Shown here: positions 24,696-33,183 of the stretch, in pieces
Numbering within the stretch: position 1 is the stretch's first letter
Layout of the letters: the number at the start of each line of letters is the position of its first letter
Origin: CAYQDB01 sp964416195
Lineage (GTDB): Bacteria; Zixibacteria; MSB-5A5; GN15; FEB-12
Direction of reading: 5' to 3'
Length of the DNA: 42,375 nucleotides
NCBI GenBank assembly: GCA_964416195.1
Contig: CAYQDB010000020.1
Span: 1-42,375 of the forward strand
Notes under the pieces: model-generated
Seen by the model: only the letters and a program-made list of their open reading frames with translations
Databases searched by the model: none
What the model was told of the DNA's origin: nothing
Position numbers and translations under genes: made by a program

Positions 24696-26135
24696 GTGGA
24701 GGCAAGTTTTACTCTGGTAGCATCGTTCGTTGTTTACACGGTTGGAATAATCGGTGTCGGTATCTATTCGACCAAGCTAAGGAAGAAGACGGAGGATGAT
24801 TTCGTTCTTGCCAACCGTGAGCTGGGACCATGGGCGTCGGCGCTATCGGCATCGGCCAGCGCCGAGTCGGGTTGGGTCATGCTCGGTCTGGTCGGCGAGG
24901 CTTACCTCTTCGGTATGTCGGCTTTCTGGATTGTGCCGGGCATCGCCGCTGGATACCTCTTCAACTGGTTTGTGATCGCTGAGCGATTGAGGAAAATCAC
25001 GCTGGAATCCGGGGCAGTCACCTTACCGCAGCTTATAGCCCACCGTTTTGGGGTGAATTCAATGGCCCTGCGCGTTATCCCAGTGGTAATCATTACTGTT
25101 GCCATGCTCGGATATGTTGCCGCCCAGATGAATGCTGCCGGTAAGGCTTTTGACGCCGTGTTTCACCTACCTTACTGGATGGGGGTACTGGTAGGGGCGG
25201 TGATTATTCTCACCTACACCGTCACCGGCGGTTTCCGCGCTATCTGCTGGACCGATGTCATCCAGGCCAGCTTCATGTTTGTAGCTCTTATCTGTATGCC
25301 CATTATTACCCTGTCCAAAATCGGTGGATGGGAGGCGCTTATAACCAATGTTAGTCAAGTTGACCCCAACATGCTCACCTGGGCTGGCGGAAAGGCCGGT
25401 TTTGCCATGCTCGGCTTTGTGGTAGGGCTGCTGGGAATAGGTCTCGGCTACCCCGGCCAGCCCCATGTACTCTCCCGATTCATGGCGGTAAAAGACAAAG
25501 ATTCCGTGAGGCGTGGCGGCACGATCGCCATCACGTGGATGATGCTGGTGTATCTCGGGGCCATTTTCTTTGGTCTGTTTGCCAAAGTTGTCTTTGGGGT
25601 AATGGACGATCCAGAGCAAGCTCTCCCGCGTGCTGTTGGCGAATTCCTGCCCCCCGTGCTAGGTGGGTTTGTTGTCGCGGCAATTGTGTCGGCCATCTGC
25701 TCAACAGCCGATTCACAGCTTATCGTGGTTTCCTCTACCATTTCGCGCGATGTCCTGCCGTTTTTCAGTAAGGGGAAAAACAGCGGCAACAGGTTCGAAC
25801 GAATACAGAGGCTTGACCGCCTGGTCCTGGTGATCTTGGCCCTTCTGTCGATCATATTCGCCCTGTCCGAAAACAGGGTGATTTTCCAATTCGTGCTCTA
25901 CGCCTGGTCGGCGCTTGGCGCTTCCTTTGGGCCAGTGGTTATTTTAGGGCTGCTGTGGAAAAGGACTACCAAGGCGGGAGTAATTGCGGGTATGCTGACG
26001 GGGAGTGTCGTCACGGTTGTCTGGAGAAACGTGCCGGCGCTGAAAGCTACTCTCTATGAGCTGGTACCGGCCTTTATTCTGGCTTTTCTTGCGGTTTACG
26101 TTGTCAGTCTTCTCAGCAGCACAAAAGAAGACTAA
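24696..26135 (+). CDS. sodium/solute symporter (SSS family, PutP-like)
   Basis: This is a predicted inner-membrane Na+-coupled transporter of 479 residues with about 13 helices. Family features include the first helices around VVYTVGIIGVGIYS, the LSASASAESGWVMLGLVGEAY segment, the YTVTGGFRAICWTDVIQA motif, GLGYPGQPHVLSRFMAVKD and STADSQLIVVSSTISRDVL, a sodium-site region. It is closest in feel to proline or other amino-acid symporters, but the substrate is not certain. I favour the GTG at 24696, six bases after AAGGAG, because the ATG at 24690 touches that ribosome binding site; a GTG at 24681 is also in frame. It is a single gene, not obviously linked to the kinase operon 97 bases downstream. 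Confidence 0.87.
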   Translation: MEASFTLVASFVVYTVGIIGVGIYSTKLRKKTEDDFVLANRELGPWASALSASASAESGWVMLGLVGEAYLFGMSAFWIVPGIAAGYLFNWFVIAERLRKITLESGAVTLPQLIAHRFGVNSMALRVIPVVIITVAMLGYVAAQMNAAGKAFDAVFHLPYWMGVLVGAVIILTYTVTGGFRAICWTDVIQASFMFVALICMPIITLSKIGGWEALITNVSQVDPNMLTWAGGKAGFAMLGFVVGLLGIGLGYPGQPHVLSRFMAVKDKDSVRRGGTIAITWMMLVYLGAIFFGLFAKVVFGVMDDPEQALPRAVGEFLPPVLGGFVVAAIVSAICSTADSQLIVVSSTISRDVLPFFSKGKNSGNRFERIQRLDRLVLVILALLSIIFALSENRVIFQFVLYAWSALGASFGPVVILGLLWKRTTKAGVIAGMLTGSVVTVVWRNVPALKATLYELVPAFILAFLAVYVVSLLSSTKED

Positions 26136-26195
26136 TTCAAGGAAATCATCATTTTTTGTCGGCTTGATTGGTGGCCCACCCACCCACAATATATG

Positions 26196-26224
26196 TTGAA
26201 ACGGCGCTAACAATTCCATATATA
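26196..26224 (+). promoter_or_regulatory. promoter of the kinase operon, probably leaderless
   Basis: TTGAAA (26196-26201) and TATATA (26219-26224) are exactly 17 bases apart. The ATG of the kinase begins only nine bases after the -10 box, about where transcription should start, and no ribosome binding site lies between. This suggests a leaderless mRNA for the first gene. Confidence 0.45.
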
Positions 26225-26232
26225 AAACTATC

Positions 26233-27894
26233 ATGGAAGAGCAGTTCATCGGCAGTTACAAAGTGCTCAAGAAAATCGGTGAGGGTGGAATGTCCAAGGT
26301 CTACCTGGCGGTCCACCAGGATGTGCCGAACCTCAAGGTTATTCTCAAAATACTGAGTAATCCCCGCCTGGGCGAGCGCTTCAGGCATGAAGCCGACAAG
26401 CTGGCGCTGCTCGATGGTCACCCCAATATCTGCCGCATTAAGCACTTTTTCAACCATGGCGAAGACACCGTCATTGCTATGGAGTACATCGAAGGTATCA
26501 CGCTCGACGAGAAAATAAAAACCGAGGGCCAACTTCCCGTTGAGGAGTCGCTACAGATCATCAGCGAAGTGCTTGACATACTGGATTTTGCTCACGGCAA
26601 GGGTGTCTATCACCGTGACATCAAGCCGAGCAACATCATGATAGATAAAAAAGGGCAGGTGAAGATCATTGACTTCGGCATTGCCAAGAGTGAAACCGAT
26701 CCCAACCTGACCATCGCCGGCACTGCCTGTGGGACCCCGGCCTACATGGCGCCGGAGCAGTTCAGCCCCACTGCCGATACTGACTACGCCCTGGTTGACA
26801 TTTACGCTGTTGGAACCACCCTGTACAAGATATTAGTCGGGGAATGTCCATATAAGGGCGACAATGAGTTTGCCATCCGCGATGCCAAGCTGTTTTCCGA
26901 CCCACCCAAACCGCGTAAGCTCAATCCCGATATTCCAAAACAACTTGACGAAGTTATCATGAAATCGTTGAGTAGGGACCCTCAGGCGCGCTATCAGTCG
27001 GCAAGTGAGATGCAATCGGCTATTGACGCCCTACGCCGTTCAACAGGAGAAGCCGCTTCTCCACGTCCGGTGGATGTAACTATCGATGTCGGCCCTATTC
27101 GGAAGCGAAAGAGCCGCAAGCCCCTGCTGGCTATTGTCGCGCTCATCCTCGTGGCAATCGCGGTCTATGCAGTATACCATTTTAGCGGGAGCAAGACGGG
27201 GACAATCGAGATCAGCGTCATCCCTTATGGCGATGTCTATGTCGATGACAGTCTGTTAGGACAGAACGTAACTGGTGCCTCTCTCACGAGCAAGGCCGGG
27301 ACGCATGTCGTGCATGTTCGCAACGAGGAGGCAACTGAGAGAGCGCTTTATGATACCGTATGGCTGGCAGCGGATACTGTATTGGCACTTGCTTTTGACT
27401 TCACTGCCTACCTCCTCCCTACCACTGGCACAATTGATATCAGTGTCGTGCCGGACGGAGATATATATGTCGACGATAGCCTTCTGGGTAGGAAGACGGC
27501 GCAAGCCTCCCTTACGTGCGATACCGGCATGCATCTAATACGTGTTGAAAACAAGAATGCGACCAGAAAAGTGCTCCACGACACTGTCTGGCTGGCGGCA
27601 GACCAGGTGGTGCCGCTTACCTATCAATTCACTATTTCCAAACCTCCCCCCGTTACGACGGAAACCAAGCCGGTCTTTAAGAAAGTTGTGGTCGTCACTA
27701 AACCGCGAGGCGCAGATGTGTACATCGATGGTGAACTGCAGAAAGAAAAGACAAACTATACCTTCAGGTTATCTTACGGCGAACATATCGTGAAAGTAAA
27801 GTTGACCAGGGGGGGAGAAGAGTTGGAGCAGCAACGCAGTATTGAGGTGACAAAACACGGCCCCGACAAGGTCGTCTTCGACCTCGAAAAATAA
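26233..27894 (+). CDS. transmembrane Ser/Thr protein kinase with three PEGA domains
   Basis: This is a Hanks-type kinase of 553 residues. Cytoplasmic catalytic domain, residues 9-270: glycine loop GEGGMSKVY, Lys39, Glu53, HRDIKPSN (Asp129), DFGIAK (Asp147) and an APEQ motif, so it should be active. A transmembrane helix spans about residues 297-316. Outside are three PEGA domains starting near residues 321, 398 and 483. The first two are close copies (GDVYVDDSLLG and GDIYVDDSLLG, each followed later by DTVWLAAD) and the third is divergent. PEGA domains are thought to bind cell-surface or peptidoglycan-associated ligands. The kinase would therefore read an envelope signal and phosphorylate cytoplasmic targets. 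It heads a five-gene operon with two CsgG-like proteins. No Shine-Dalgarno sequence precedes the ATG. Confidence 0.93.
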   Translation: MEEQFIGSYKVLKKIGEGGMSKVYLAVHQDVPNLKVILKILSNPRLGERFRHEADKLALLDGHPNICRIKHFFNHGEDTVIAMEYIEGITLDEKIKTEGQLPVEESLQIISEVLDILDFAHGKGVYHRDIKPSNIMIDKKGQVKIIDFGIAKSETDPNLTIAGTACGTPAYMAPEQFSPTADTDYALVDIYAVGTTLYKILVGECPYKGDNEFAIRDAKLFSDPPKPRKLNPDIPKQLDEVIMKSLSRDPQARYQSASEMQSAIDALRRSTGEAASPRPVDVTIDVGPIRKRKSRKPLLAIVALILVAIAVYAVYHFSGSKTGTIEISVIPYGDVYVDDSLLGQNVTGASLTSKAGTHVVHVRNEEATERALYDTVWLAADTVLALAFDFTAYLLPTTGTIDISVVPDGDIYVDDSLLGRKTAQASLTCDTGMHLIRVENKNATRKVLHDTVWLAADQVVPLTYQFTISKPPPVTTETKPVFKKVVVVTKPRGADVYIDGELQKEKTNYTFRLSYGEHIVKVKLTRGGEELEQQRSIEVTKHGPDKVVFDLEK

Positions 27895-27972
27895 TGCTTT
27901 TAGGGACGTTGATAATTCCCTATCTTGCTGGTGGATACGAAGCGAGGGAACAGTATTTACAAGGAGTGAATT

Positions 27973-29025
27973 ATGAGAAAAAACAGCAGACCTCTCGTCA
28001 TTGTTACCACTTTTTTCCTTGTGGTCTTGACGGTTGGGTTTTCCGTCACGAGAGCCTCCGCTCAAGGAGAGGCTAAGGTTGCAGACGTACTTGCTGACGC
28101 GCTCAAGTACTACAACGAGGGAGAATTTGACAAGGGGATCGGGGTGTCCAAGGCTCTTTTGGAGCGGAGTGATTTGACGCCTCAGGACAGCATCGCCATC
28201 TATGAGGTTCTGGGTATTTTGACCTATGCCAAGGGCGAAAGCTACCGGAAACTGTCGTTTTCTTATCTCGACAAGATTTCCAGCGTCGGCCCCTGCATCA
28301 TTCATCTGCCCCACGAAATGTGGCCGGCAGAACTGCGCGACAAGTGGTACAAAATTCTAACAGTCAAGGGAAATCTCTCCTGCCCCGAGGAAAACCGTCC
28401 CGATATCAAGACTATTGCTATCATGGAGTTCGACAACTTTTCGGTTGGGAAGTACCAGGAAAAACTGGGGCTGATCAGCAAAGGGCTGGCGGACTGGTTT
28501 GAGGGTGATTTTGGCAAGATCAGCGCGATGAGAGTGGTCGAACGTGACAAGATTAACTATGTCCTCAAAGAGCAGGAGTTGCAGAAGTCAGGAGCTGTCG
28601 ATCGCGCGACAGCGGTTCGAGTCGGCGAGATTCTCGGCGCCAAGTACATGGTGTTCGGCAGTATCACCCAGCTTGACGACAAACATACCCGCATGGTGGT
28701 TCGTGTGGTCAGCGTAGAGACATCGGAGATCATAGCTTCCGTCGACAAAGAAGCCAAGCCGGAGTACTCCAAACTTGAAAAGGAGCTGGTGGAAGAACTG
28801 GCCAAGAAGCTTGATGTAAAGTTAAGCGACGATGTTAAGGCTCTGATAAAGGAGGGTGGCACCGAGTCTCTCGACGCCACAACCTTCTATGCCAAGGGGC
28901 TTGAGTATATGGACCGCTACGATTACAGGAAAGCGTACGAGTTCTTCAAGAAGGCATACGACCTCGACAACAGCTTCGTTGAGGCAAAACGAAAGATGGA
29001 GATTTACCAACCACTTGCGACCTGA
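27973..29025 (+). CDS. exported CsgG/FlgO-like protein with TPR-like ends
   Basis: This is a predicted periplasmic or outer-membrane-associated protein of 350 residues. A signal peptide (cleavage probably after ASA near residue 32) is followed by a helical TPR-like segment (ALKYYNEGEFDKGI, residues 45-125). A CsgG/FlgO-type domain spans residues 143-275 (TIAIMEFDNFSV, GLADWFEGDF, RVVERDKINYVLKEQEL, GAKYMVFGSI, VRVVSVETSEI). A final TPR-like hairpin follows (YDYRKAYEFFKKAYDLD). There is no lipobox, unlike true CsgG. CsgG-like domains form outer-membrane secretion pores or scaffold envelope complexes. AAGGAG precedes the ATG at good spacing. The gene lies 78 bases after the kinase. Confidence 0.82.
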   Translation: MRKNSRPLVIVTTFFLVVLTVGFSVTRASAQGEAKVADVLADALKYYNEGEFDKGIGVSKALLERSDLTPQDSIAIYEVLGILTYAKGESYRKLSFSYLDKISSVGPCIIHLPHEMWPAELRDKWYKILTVKGNLSCPEENRPDIKTIAIMEFDNFSVGKYQEKLGLISKGLADWFEGDFGKISAMRVVERDKINYVLKEQELQKSGAVDRATAVRVGEILGAKYMVFGSITQLDDKHTRMVVRVVSVETSEIIASVDKEAKPEYSKLEKELVEELAKKLDVKLSDDVKALIKEGGTESLDATTFYAKGLEYMDRYDYRKAYEFFKKAYDLDNSFVEAKRKMEIYQPLAT

Positions 29026-29069
29026 TAGCAAAGTTAGATCCATGGACTAATACTGGCTGAGGAGAAGAA

Positions 29070-30386
29070 ATGCTGAAGAAGGCGAGCACATTGCCGTTGT
29101 TGCTGCTGTTGCTGGCATTGGTAGTCGGGTGTTCCCAAAGCCTGTACATGCAGGGTCGGCGGCACCTTGAGAAAGGCCAATACGACCCGGCTGTTGAGGC
29201 TTTCTACCAGGAGATAAGCGCCAACCCTACCAACGCCGCAGCCTGGCGGGAGCTTGGTGTCGCTTACTATGAAAAGGGAAACCTGACAAAAGCTGAGGAT
29301 GCCCTCAAACAGGCAAACCAGATTCAGCCGGACGCTCGAATCCATTTGTACCTCGGCCTGATATACGAAAAGCAAGAAGACTATGACAAGGCTATTAATG
29401 CCTACACCACCTCGCTGAGTCTGCAACCCAAAGGCAAAACGGCATCAATGACACGAGCCCATCTGGATCGGCTAATGTCTAAAAAGATCGAAGTTGATAT
29501 TTCCCGGGCTCTGGAAAACGAAGCGAACATTGACACCGACACCATCCCCGAGAACACCATCGCTGTAGCCAACTTTGACGCTTCCCATCTTTCTCCCGAA
29601 CTGGCTCCAATTGCCCGGGGTCTGGCCGAGTTTACTTCGATTGACCTGGCCAAGGTGCAATCGCTTACGGTTGTTGAAAGGTTGAAACTGGACATGATTC
29701 TGCAGGAACTCAAGTTGGGGGAGTCGGGGTACGTCGACCCGGCCTCGGCGCCGAGGATGGGCCGTTTGATGGGAGCCCAAAGGCTTGTAACCGGGTTGTT
29801 GATGGGTATCGGAGAGGAAGGTCTCAGACTGGATGCGGCAATTGTGAACACGATTGACAGTTCATCCGCACGTCCCGAGGGTGTTGAAGGAGAGCTGGAA
29901 AAGTTCTTCAAAGTGCAAAAGGATTTTGTGTTTAGAATTATCGACTCACTGGGTATCACTCTGACTGCCGAGGAACGCGATGCCATCAGTGAAGTCCCCA
30001 CCGAATCGTACCTGGCATTCCTGGCTTACTCCCGGGGGCTGAACTACCAGAGCCGGGGAATGTACGGCGCGGCTGAGCGGGAGTTCAACAAAGCTGTTCA
30101 ACTTGATGGAAACTTCCAGCAGGCCGGTCAGCGACTGCAGGATGTAGCCAATATTCAGGCCGGCGGGGGTGGATACGAGGATTCATTTAATCGCTTCGAG
30201 GGCTTGGTCAGGCAACAGAGTGATAGCGAACAGCCGTCAGAAGGCTTGGACTCTCGCCTGTCGTCAGTTGCTCAGAACGCCGGCACCATTCCCAGCTCCT
30301 CTGGTGACAGCCAGTCTGAAAACTTGCATGGGGCCGGCAATACCGGGACCGTTGAAATAAGAGGTGATCTCGATGCCGACCAATAG
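29070..30386 (+). CDS. lipoprotein with TPRs and a CsgG-like domain
   Basis: This is a predicted lipoprotein of 438 residues with lipobox LVVGC (lipidated Cys near residue 21). Three TPR units follow (YMQGRRHLEKGQYDPAVEAF, AWRELGVAYYEKGNLTKAED, and LYLGLIYEKQEDYDKAI; residues 27-130). A CsgG/FlgO-like domain lies from about residue 162 (TIAVANFDA, SIDLAKVQSLTVVERLKLDMIL, GAQRLVTGLLMGIG). Another TPR (GMYGAAEREFNKAVQLD) and a low-complexity polar tail end the protein. It has the same core as the preceding gene but is membrane-anchored and diverged, so the two are probably old duplicates that may form a mixed complex. Its end overlaps the next gene by 14 bases. Confidence 0.85.
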   Translation: MLKKASTLPLLLLLLALVVGCSQSLYMQGRRHLEKGQYDPAVEAFYQEISANPTNAAAWRELGVAYYEKGNLTKAEDALKQANQIQPDARIHLYLGLIYEKQEDYDKAINAYTTSLSLQPKGKTASMTRAHLDRLMSKKIEVDISRALENEANIDTDTIPENTIAVANFDASHLSPELAPIARGLAEFTSIDLAKVQSLTVVERLKLDMILQELKLGESGYVDPASAPRMGRLMGAQRLVTGLLMGIGEEGLRLDAAIVNTIDSSSARPEGVEGELEKFFKVQKDFVFRIIDSLGITLTAEERDAISEVPTESYLAFLAYSRGLNYQSRGMYGAAEREFNKAVQLDGNFQQAGQRLQDVANIQAGGGGYEDSFNRFEGLVRQQSDSEQPSEGLDSRLSSVAQNAGTIPSSSGDSQSENLHGAGNTGTVEIRGDLDADQ

Positions 30387-31488
30387 AATTGCACTTATGG
30401 TAATAGCGATGGCTGGGCTATTTGCGCCTCTGTCGCCAACTCACAGCCAGATCATGTACGGTCAACCTACATCCGGCGATATGGGGTTCATATACAGCCA
30501 CTGGAGTCTGGATAACGGTAGCGGCACCACCGAGATCAGTCAGTTGACAATCCCGCTTACGGGTTTTGTGCCGATCCGTGATAATTTGGAAGCCTTCTTC
30601 TACGTTGCCAACTCATCCAACACGCTGGAAGGTTCGAATACCGACTATAGCCTGTCGGGCCTGAGTGATGCTCGATTGCAGCTCAATCGCTCGTTCAACG
30701 ATGATCATCTGTTGTTGAGTGTCGGGGTTAACCTGCCCACCGGCAAGAAAAAGCTCAACCGGGACGAGGAACTGCTTGTTCTGCAGATGCTGTCGCAGAA
30801 TTACCTCAATTTCCCGATGAGACGGTTTGGCGAGGGCTTCGGGGTTAATATGCTGCTTGGCGGCGCGCAGATGCTTGGAGAGTTCCGGTGCGGTGCGGGG
30901 ATCATGTACCAGTACAATGGAAGTTACAATCCGTACGAAGAGATGGGCAAATACGATCCGGGCGACTTTGTCAGCATCAATGCTGGAGCTGATTGGCAAA
31001 ATGACCGGCTGAAACTCACCGGCAATGTCATCTTTACCGGTTATACTGACGACAAGTTAGAGGGAAGCAAGGTCTTACAACAGAGCAGCCAGTTTGATCT
31101 AAGGTTTGGTGTAATCCATAGCGGCAATGCCTATGACATCAGCGGCGGAATCGGTTATCTTTTGCGCGGACGCAACACCTTCTACAATCCGGATAAGAGC
31201 GAAAGACGCCTTTTTGGCGATGTGCTTTTGATTAATGCCAGCTTGACGCGACGTCTTCAGCAAGGCTGGCGCTTGACTCCCTCGCTGGAGCTCAAGCATA
31301 TCGTTGGTGCTGATGAGGATAATATCGGCAGCGCCACGATCTTTGGTCTTGGCGGTGCGGTGGGACGAACGTTTGGCGAACAAATCGGCGTTACAATCGG
31401 TGGCAAATACTTCACCGGCAACGCCGATGACGGCGATATTGATCTGAGCGGTTTCCAGTTAACAGCGAGCCTGACGGGAAACCTGTAG
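30373..31488 (+). CDS. putative outer-membrane beta-barrel protein
   Basis: This is a predicted exported protein of 371 residues with a signal peptide (cleavage after THS near residue 25). It then has many amphipathic beta strands separated by Gly/Asn/Asp-rich turns (for example DNLEAFFYVANSSN, HLLLSVGVNLPTGKKK, LKLTGNVIFTGYTDD) and ends with strand-like ASLTGNL, as in outer-membrane barrels. No named family was recognised. Strand content and length suggest 14 to 16 strands, but this was not modelled. The ATG at 30373 is preceded by AGAGG and lies inside the end of the lipoprotein gene, implying translational coupling. It could be the outer-membrane partner of the CsgG-like proteins. Confidence 0.65.
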   Translation: MPTNRIALMVIAMAGLFAPLSPTHSQIMYGQPTSGDMGFIYSHWSLDNGSGTTEISQLTIPLTGFVPIRDNLEAFFYVANSSNTLEGSNTDYSLSGLSDARLQLNRSFNDDHLLLSVGVNLPTGKKKLNRDEELLVLQMLSQNYLNFPMRRFGEGFGVNMLLGGAQMLGEFRCGAGIMYQYNGSYNPYEEMGKYDPGDFVSINAGADWQNDRLKLTGNVIFTGYTDDKLEGSKVLQQSSQFDLRFGVIHSGNAYDISGGIGYLLRGRNTFYNPDKSERRLFGDVLLINASLTRRLQQGWRLTPSLELKHIVGADEDNIGSATIFGLGGAVGRTFGEQIGVTIGGKYFTGNADDGDIDLSGFQLTASLTGNL

Positions 31489-31503
31489 GAAAGGATATAA
31501 GAA

Positions 31504-32835
31504 ATGAAAGCAATAAAGGGAAGTAACTCCCGGGTCTGTTTCCTTGGTATCGTCTTGGCGACAGCGATCCTTTCCGGTTGCTCGCAGAAGAGTGTAAACG
31601 AAAACAGCCCGCCCTCGATTTCGCTGAGTATGAAGGTATCTTCGCCGGCCCTGATGGAAGCTGTCAGCCGGTTTTCCCTGTTCGTCACTGCGCCTGATAT
31701 GGATACGGTGAGAACGGAGCTTACTCTCAATGGGAGGTACCTTGAAGGCAGAGTCGAAGTTCCCGCCGGCAGAGAGAGGAAATTTGATGTCAGGGCGTAT
31801 GACGAAGCAGGCACTCTCATCTACCAGGGCGACACTACTGTCAATGTCGAACCGGGTGTTGAAATACGACTGACAATCGACCTTCACCCAAACCCGGAGG
31901 TTCCCCTTGTCAGGCTGTCGCCACGATTCCAAAGGATTGACGCTAACTCTTCTTGCTTAGTTGTGATCAAAGTGTTCAACATCGATAGCTTGTACAATAT
32001 TTCCTTCAGGGTGTACTTTAGCCGAACGTCATTACAACCGGATAGTGCTGTTAAGAATAGCACTCTTGATACAGGTGTTGAATTTGTCCCTTTTCTCATT
32101 GATTCAATCCCCCTCACCTCCTACTACGCCATCGCAATTACACAAACTGATCAAACCACCCCTATAGTTGATGACAGTGGGTATGCAACGCTTGGTTCCA
32201 TCTATTTCACCAGCTTGTATCCCGAAGTAGCCGTTGACACAGCAGAGCTTACCATGCAGGTAACTGGTTTGTTTAAACCGAGCAGAGATTCTATCCCAGT
32301 CGCAAGCGTGTACACTGATAATGGACTGATAGAGATTCAACAGGGTATCAATCCAGTCGTAGCTTTCCCCGATAGCGCCCTGGATTTTGCGATAAGAGAC
32401 AAACTCTCCAAGTATGAAGGCGATATATTCTTATCGGATGTGCTGACTATTGATACTCTGTTCGCTGATATCGTTGGGATCTCAGACCTAACCGGTCTGT
32501 CGAACCTGACGAATCTGGAGTTTCTAAACCTGGAGATGAACCAGATCAGCGACATCAGCGAGCTCTCTGATTTGACCGGATTGAAGCTTCTGTTCCTGGA
32601 CAGCAATCAAATCAGCGACATTAGCCCTCTCTCCGGCCTGACTAACTTACAGTGGCTGGACCTGAGCTACAATCAAATCAGCGACATCAACCCCCTCGTT
32701 TTGAATACCGGCCTTGGCGCTGGCGACGTGGTATGGCTCACCGGCAACCCCCTGGATCCTACATCGATTAACACTCACATCCCGACCCTGGAGGGTCGGG
32801 GGGTAACCGTGAATTATGACACTGGAGGTTACTAA
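31504..32835 (+). CDS. lipoprotein with possible cohesin-like domain and internalin-type LRRs
   Basis: This is a predicted surface lipoprotein of 443 residues with lipobox ILSGC (Cys near residue 26). Residues 40-135 form a beta-rich domain. Residues 145-265 (ISFRVYFSRTSLQPDS...VEFVPFLIDSIPL...YATLGSIYFTSLYPE) resemble the strand pattern of cohesin folds. Residues 290-425 hold leucine-rich repeats of the 22-residue internalin type, with the repeated NQISDIS core seen three times. It ends the operon, 15 bases after the barrel gene. LRRs of this kind bind proteins or glycans. If the cohesin assignment is right, it could capture the dockerin-like tails seen at 489-5088. The LRR part is certain; the cohesin part is tentative. 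Confidence 0.8.
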   Translation: MKAIKGSNSRVCFLGIVLATAILSGCSQKSVNENSPPSISLSMKVSSPALMEAVSRFSLFVTAPDMDTVRTELTLNGRYLEGRVEVPAGRERKFDVRAYDEAGTLIYQGDTTVNVEPGVEIRLTIDLHPNPEVPLVRLSPRFQRIDANSSCLVVIKVFNIDSLYNISFRVYFSRTSLQPDSAVKNSTLDTGVEFVPFLIDSIPLTSYYAIAITQTDQTTPIVDDSGYATLGSIYFTSLYPEVAVDTAELTMQVTGLFKPSRDSIPVASVYTDNGLIEIQQGINPVVAFPDSALDFAIRDKLSKYEGDIFLSDVLTIDTLFADIVGISDLTGLSNLTNLEFLNLEMNQISDISELSDLTGLKLLFLDSNQISDISPLSGLTNLQWLDLSYNQISDINPLVLNTGLGAGDVVWLTGNPLDPTSINTHIPTLEGRGVTVNYDTGGY

Positions 32836-33183
32836 CATTAGTCGGTCTCGACTCATAGAAATGAGGCGGTAATCGGTACGGCGTTGGCGCCTTGACCTGA
32901 ATCGAGTTTTCTTTGGTTACTATCATGCGCCCCGAGGCAGTTTCATAAGACCGTTCCTGCTGTATTCAGTCTTACGCAAAATAATACAAAATCATTTGTT
33001 AACTTCGCATAGCGGCGGAGATTGTCCCTGCTGAGGAGTGGAACATATCTTGGGGCAGATGTGGATATCTGTCACCCACGGATTGCCACGTCCACCTGCG
33101 GAGGACTCGCAATGACGAGGAAAGTACTTTTTCAACATTCCCTGGCGCAAGGGTCCGCGTAACTCTTTTCGGCAGAATGCCGA
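32836..33183. other. convergent intergenic stretch with degenerate repeats
   Basis: This 348-base gap lies between the ends of two converging genes and has no recognisable gene. Its second half (about 33003-33121) contains a string resembling the nuoH-nuoI palindrome arm (CTTCGCATAGCGGCGG). It also has a GGATTGCCACGTCC...GACTCGCAATGACGAGG unit of the kind found as dispersed repeats in many genomes. No strong terminator hairpin with a T-tract was seen. Confidence 0.5.

Noticed and set aside
32515..32700. Regularly spaced near-identical DNA (AATCAAATCAGCGACAT) that could suggest a direct-repeat array.
   Set aside because: The repeats are coding LRR units of about 66 bases in frame, not a CRISPR or tandem non-coding array.
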